Origin: Kuschelorhynchus macadamiae
Taxonomy: Eukaryota > Arthropoda > Insecta > Coleoptera > Curculionidae
DNA: 64,000 bases
Reading direction: 5' to 3'
Assembly: GCA_030620095.1 (NCBI GenBank)
Contig: JAUTXW010001345.1
Coordinates: forward strand, 1,759,001-1,823,000
Part shown: piece by piece, positions 60,480 to 64,000 of the stretch
Layout of the letters: each line of letters starts with the position of its first letter
Numbering within the stretch: position 1 is the stretch's first letter
Made by a program: the position numbers and the translations under genes
The notes under the pieces: generated by a model
Told to the model about the DNA's origin: nothing
Database searches by the model: none
Seen by the model: only the letters and a program-made list of their open reading frames with translations

Positions 60480-60900
60480 AGTTGTATTAAAAATGCTTAT
60501 TTTTCAGTACTGAGTTCTGTTCTTGAATATGGGAGCTGTATATGGTCTCCATTCTATTAATCCACATTGACAGGATTGAAAAAGAACACAGAATCTTTCT
60601 TAGATTTATAGCATTTACACAGGATATTCCTAAAGAAAATATAGATTACTTACAGCTTATGACTGATATTAATCTGTGTTATTTAAAAGATGTGTGACAA
60701 AATTTTCCATAAGATTCTGAATAATAAAATTAATTGCCCTAAACTGCTTAATAGAGTATGTCTTGTAGTATTACAAGGATTTGTTAGGAATTACCAGCTA
60801 TTTTGTACAACACATTCATACAATACAAATTATGGTTTAAACTCGTCAGTGTCACGTTTTATTAGACTAGCAAATAACTGTGTTAAATATTAGGTTCAAA
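60480..60900 (+). pseudogene. LINE 3'-end fragment R
   Basis: Plus strand: YTVLSSVLEYGSCIWSPFY-like words near 60500-60560 and ERIQNRFLRFI-like near 60575-60610, then KMCDKIFHKILNNKINCPKLL (60690). Strongly decayed C-terminal LINE region just left of the copia LTR. Confidence 0.55.
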
Positions 60901-60920
60901 ACAAAATTAAAATATAATAA

Positions 60921-61088
60921 TGTGCGCGCCCTCTGTTGATAGCAATTATAACTTGTAAGCTCTGTCGGTATTTTTTTTTTACATTTGTAATTTCATGTTT
61001 ACCGAACATTAAAAGTTAGTTCCTTTGTTGCAGTCGAATAAGTCGTTTGTGTTTCATTTTTCCTCTTCGCTTCCCGCCTGTTTTAATA
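60921..61088 (+). repeat. Putative 5' LTR of the copia element
   Basis: Begins TGTGCGCGCCCTCTG and runs to GTTTTAATA just before the primer-binding site. About 168 bp; the start is inferred from TG, and the CA end is expected but reads TA. The 3' LTR is outside the window, so the borders cannot be verified. Confidence 0.5.
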
Positions 61089-61102
61089 GGTTATGGGCCC
61101 AG
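61089..61102 (+). other. Copia-type primer-binding site
   Basis: GGTTATGGGCCCAG matches the complement of the anticodon-stem region of insect initiator-Met tRNA (CTGGGCCCATAACC). Drosophila copia uses this same internal half-tRNA priming site, so it supports the copia assignment. Confidence 0.85.
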
Positions 61103-61188
61103 GAAACAAAAGTAAAGAGTAAAAGTAGTCGGAAATAAAGTTTTAAACGCAGTTTATTCGGTAGCAAAGTGAACAAGTTCGCGTTAAG

Positions 61189-63921
61189 ATGTCAATTAAC
61201 TATTTGAGCAGTTGTCCTAACTTACTTGGCCGCGAGAACTATGATGAGTGGTGTTTTGCCGTAGAGAACATTTTCGTTTTAGAAGGTTAAACAAATTGCA
61301 TCAGCGGGAGTGAAACCGATACTGTTTTGGTCGCGAAAGCGAAGGCAAAACTTGTGTTAACGATTGACCCATCTTTGTATATGCATGTTAAAGATGCTAC
61401 GACCGCGAAAGACGTTTGGTTGAAGATTAAAAATCTCTATGAGGACACCGGTTTTGTACGAAAAATAGGGCTTCTTCGTACATTAATATCCTTACGATTG
61501 GAATCGTGGGAAAATATGGAAAACTACGTGAACCTCGTCGTTGAAACGTCGCAGAAGTTGAAGAAGACAGGTTTCAACATTGACGAAGAATGGATTGGGT
61601 CACTGCTTTTAGCTGGTCTACCGGAACGATTTGCGCCAATGTTGGTGGCAGTTGAGCATTCGGGCATAAAGATAACTACCGACTCGATCAAGACAAAGTT
61701 GCTGGATATGTGTGAAGATGGCGACACTAAAGGTAAAGGCGGCAGCGGGGCGTTCTACTCGAACTCGAAGCGTAACTTTCAAACCCAGCCGAGAGATGGC
61801 AGGCCTAGTCATCAGTTCAAATTAGACAGAAATCAATGTCAGAATCAAAATATTAAAAAAGGTAAACAAAAACAGAAAGATTTGAGTGATATCACTTGTT
61901 ACAAGTGTAGGGAAAACGGTCATTATATGTCTAAGTGCCCGGAAAAATCAAGTTCGATTTTTGAGCACTAAATACAGCAAAAATGATTTTTACCTGGATT
62001 CAGGGGCAAGCAGACATATGACTCCAAATCAAGATTGGATTTACAATGATTCAGACCCTGAAGTCAAGGAAATTTTAGTGGCAAACGAAGAAACTTTACC
62101 TGTGACATGCTCTGGAACTGTAGATATTGTTACAAGCAGTGGACAATCTCACAAAATACAAGTAGAAGACGTTCTGTGCGTTCTTAAGTTAACCACCAAT
62201 CTTCTGTCAGTGAGTGAAATCATCGCAAAAGGGAACAAAGTATTATTTACCAGTACAGGGTGTTCAATTGTAAATAGTTTGGATGTTCAGATAGCCTTTG
62301 CATGTTTGGTAGACGGTGTTTATAAACTAGATGTCAAAATGGAGAAGTGTTTTTTGGTAGCATCTCCAGAAACTTGGCAAAGGAGACTAGCGCACAGCAA
62401 CAGTCAGGATCTAAACAAGATGAAAGGTCAACCTTGACAAATCCAATTGCACTGTTTGTTATGAAGGAAAACAGACAAGATTACCTTTCCCAAATACAGG
62501 TAAACGATGCTCAGATACTGTACATACTATCCATGGGGATGTGTGTGGACCCATGGAACAAGTTTCCATTGGAGGATCAAGGTATTTTTTATTTTTAGTT
62601 GACGATTACACTCGCATGTCTTTTGTCTATTTTTTGAAGTCAAAAAGTGAGTCGTTTAATAAATTTAAAGAATTTAAGTCCATGATAGAAAAACAGAAAA
62701 GTAGGAAAATAAAAATATTCCGAACAGACCAGGGTGGAGAATTTTGTTCAAATGAGTTTCAGGCATTTTTGAAAAGTGAAGGAATATTACACCAGATGAC
62801 CAACGCTTATACCCCGGAACAAAATGGCCTAGCTGAACGACACATCAGGACTCTCGTAGAAAAGGCAAGATGTCTCCTATTTGATGCCGGCTTAGAAAAG
62901 CAATTCTGGGCAGAAGCGGTGAGTACAGCCAATTATTTAAGAAACCGTTGTATAGTGAGTGGTCTTTATGACAAGACGCCTTATGAAATTTGGAACGGTG
63001 AGAAATCAGACTTGTCTGGACTTAAAATTTTTGGTAGTCCATGCATGGTGCACGTCCCTAAAGAAAAGCGTCTGAAGCTTGACAGAAAGTCCAAGAAACA
63101 CATTTTGGTTGGTTATTCTGAGAATATCAAGGGATATAGAGTTTATAATCCTGATATTAATGACAACAACTAGTAGAGATGTTATTGTTTATGAAGACTA
63201 CAAAAGCAAGACGTTTGAGCAGAATCCTGAGGTAACAAACTCAGAAGCTCTTGAGATACCAGAAGCAGTGGGGGGATTGGATTCTTCTGAAAATCTGGAG
63301 AATGAAAGCATAGAAAACTCAATTATCGATTCAAATGACTCAGATTTCCTTCCAGAGCCAGATGAATCAGAATCAGATGAACCCTTTGATGACACTGCAG
63401 TTCAGGCTGCAGAAGCAAGAAGATCTGGAAGAGAGAGAAAGGAAAAGAAGTTTCAAGACTATGTTACTTACCTGACCAGTACAGAAAATAACAATTTGGA
63501 TTTTCCCATCACTTTTACAGAAGCTATGTCAAGAGACAACAAAGAAAAATGGCACAAGGCTATGCAGGAAGAGATAAACAAATTGGAAGAGAATGACTCC
63601 TGGGATGTTGTTGATCATCCTGAAGGCGGCACTGTGGTTGAGTGTAAATGGGTTTATAAAATCAAAAGTGATTGTGAAAATAATAAAAGTTATCGTGCTC
63701 GGTTAGTGGCAAAGGGCTTCATCCAGAAAGAAGGGATTGATTATTATGAAACCTTTTCACCAGTTGTAAAATATTCGACATTAAGGTTATTAATGGCTTT
63801 ATCAGTAGACATGTGTTTAGATATTTGTCATTTAGAAGTAACCACAGCCTTTTTACACGGACACTTAGAGGAAGTTGTTAACATGAGACAACCCGAGGGT
63901 TTTATTAAACCAGGATGCTAA
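61189..63921 (+). pseudogene. Copia gag-pol polyprotein with stop and frameshifts
   Basis: ATG at 61189. Gag to about 61970 (ENYDEWCFAVENIFVLEG, a TAA at 61288, then KDVWLKIKNLYED and the zinc knuckle CYKCRENGHYMSKC, 61898-61939). Frame change near 61950; protease YLDSGASRHMTP (about 61991-62026) and TWQRRLAHSNSQDLNKM of the integrase zinc region. Frame change near 62440; CTVCYEGK zinc half; then integrase core with VDDYTRMSFVYFL (first Asp), FRTDQGGEF (second) and NGLAERHIRTLVEKA (Glu). Frame change near 63160; acidic spacer, then RT start WHKAMQEEINKLEENDSWD, KCKWVYKIK-like and RARLVAKGFIQKEGIDYYET. Stop at 63919-63921 before NKVLRLKRAIYGLKQSS. The RT catalytic YVDD and RNase H lie beyond 64000. 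Confidence 0.88.
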
Positions 63922-64000
63922 AATAAAGTTTTAAGATTAAAACGTGCTATTTACGGGTTGAAACAATCCTCGAGAGTGTGGTATAAAAAGGTTGAGGATG

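Larger units (their letters stand above)
60921..64000 (+). mobile_element. Ty1/copia LTR retrotransposon (5' two thirds)
   Basis: LTR, PBS, gag and pol in copia order (protease, integrase, RT), running off the window in the RT. It is in the same orientation as host gene 2, in an intron. Several frame breaks make it non-autonomous. Confidence 0.88.

Overview
This is an AT-rich animal nuclear window, almost certainly from an insect. The evidence is two spliced host genes with GT-AG introns, jockey-type LINEs, a hAT element, Tigger/pogo and Tc1/mariner elements, Penelope-like elements and a copia element whose primer-binding site matches initiator-Met tRNA. TE load and intron size would fit a beetle, but the sequence does not prove the order. 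No bacterial operons, CRISPR arrays or intact tRNA/rRNA genes are visible.

Host gene 1 (minus strand, 38440 down to 2721) is ANAPC5, the APC5 subunit of the anaphase-promoting complex (ida in Drosophila). I could place ten coding exons (714 codons) whose phases all fit. Only the short last exon is missing; it should lie left of base 1, beyond a hAT insertion. The introns total more than 30 kb and are mostly transposon sequence.

Host gene 2 (plus strand, from 43391) is divergent from ANAPC5. Four exons (43391-43613, 44884-46392, 54714-55505, 55757-55945) encode a low-complexity acidic/lysine-rich protein with several SUMO-interaction-like motifs. It is tentatively ZCCHC7/Air-like; its first coding exon and its 3' exons are not seen.

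Transposon layout. Left to right: a hAT (1-2054); a Penelope-like element with a hammerhead ribozyme (3412-4550); decayed LINEs (4570-5660, 8815-10790, 12190-14850, 15440-16200, 18230-19345); a 5S-rRNA-derived relic (7115-7184); (TA)n tracts and a 368-bp foldback (21859-23070); an apparently intact Tigger element with TIRs, TA duplication and a 532-codon transposase (23113-25271); a broken Tc1/mariner transposase (25440-26560); and three LINEs in ANAPC5 intron 1 (28030-37660). The region between the genes holds a foldback (40251-40490) and LINE relics. Intron 2 of gene 2 holds concentric CAGGGTG-ended inverted-repeat elements around a long-TIR mariner-type transposon (47465-51600), a roughly 850-bp (TA)n tract, and a second Penelope-like element with head-to-head ends carrying two hammerhead motifs (52150-53470). 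The right end holds more LINE relics and the 5' two thirds of a copia element (60921-64000).

The best candidates for something undescribed are the concentric CAGGGTG elements, the Penelope ends with hammerhead motifs, the intact Tigger with its array of subterminal motifs, and a 178-bp transposase fragment found in several places, once inside a LINE.
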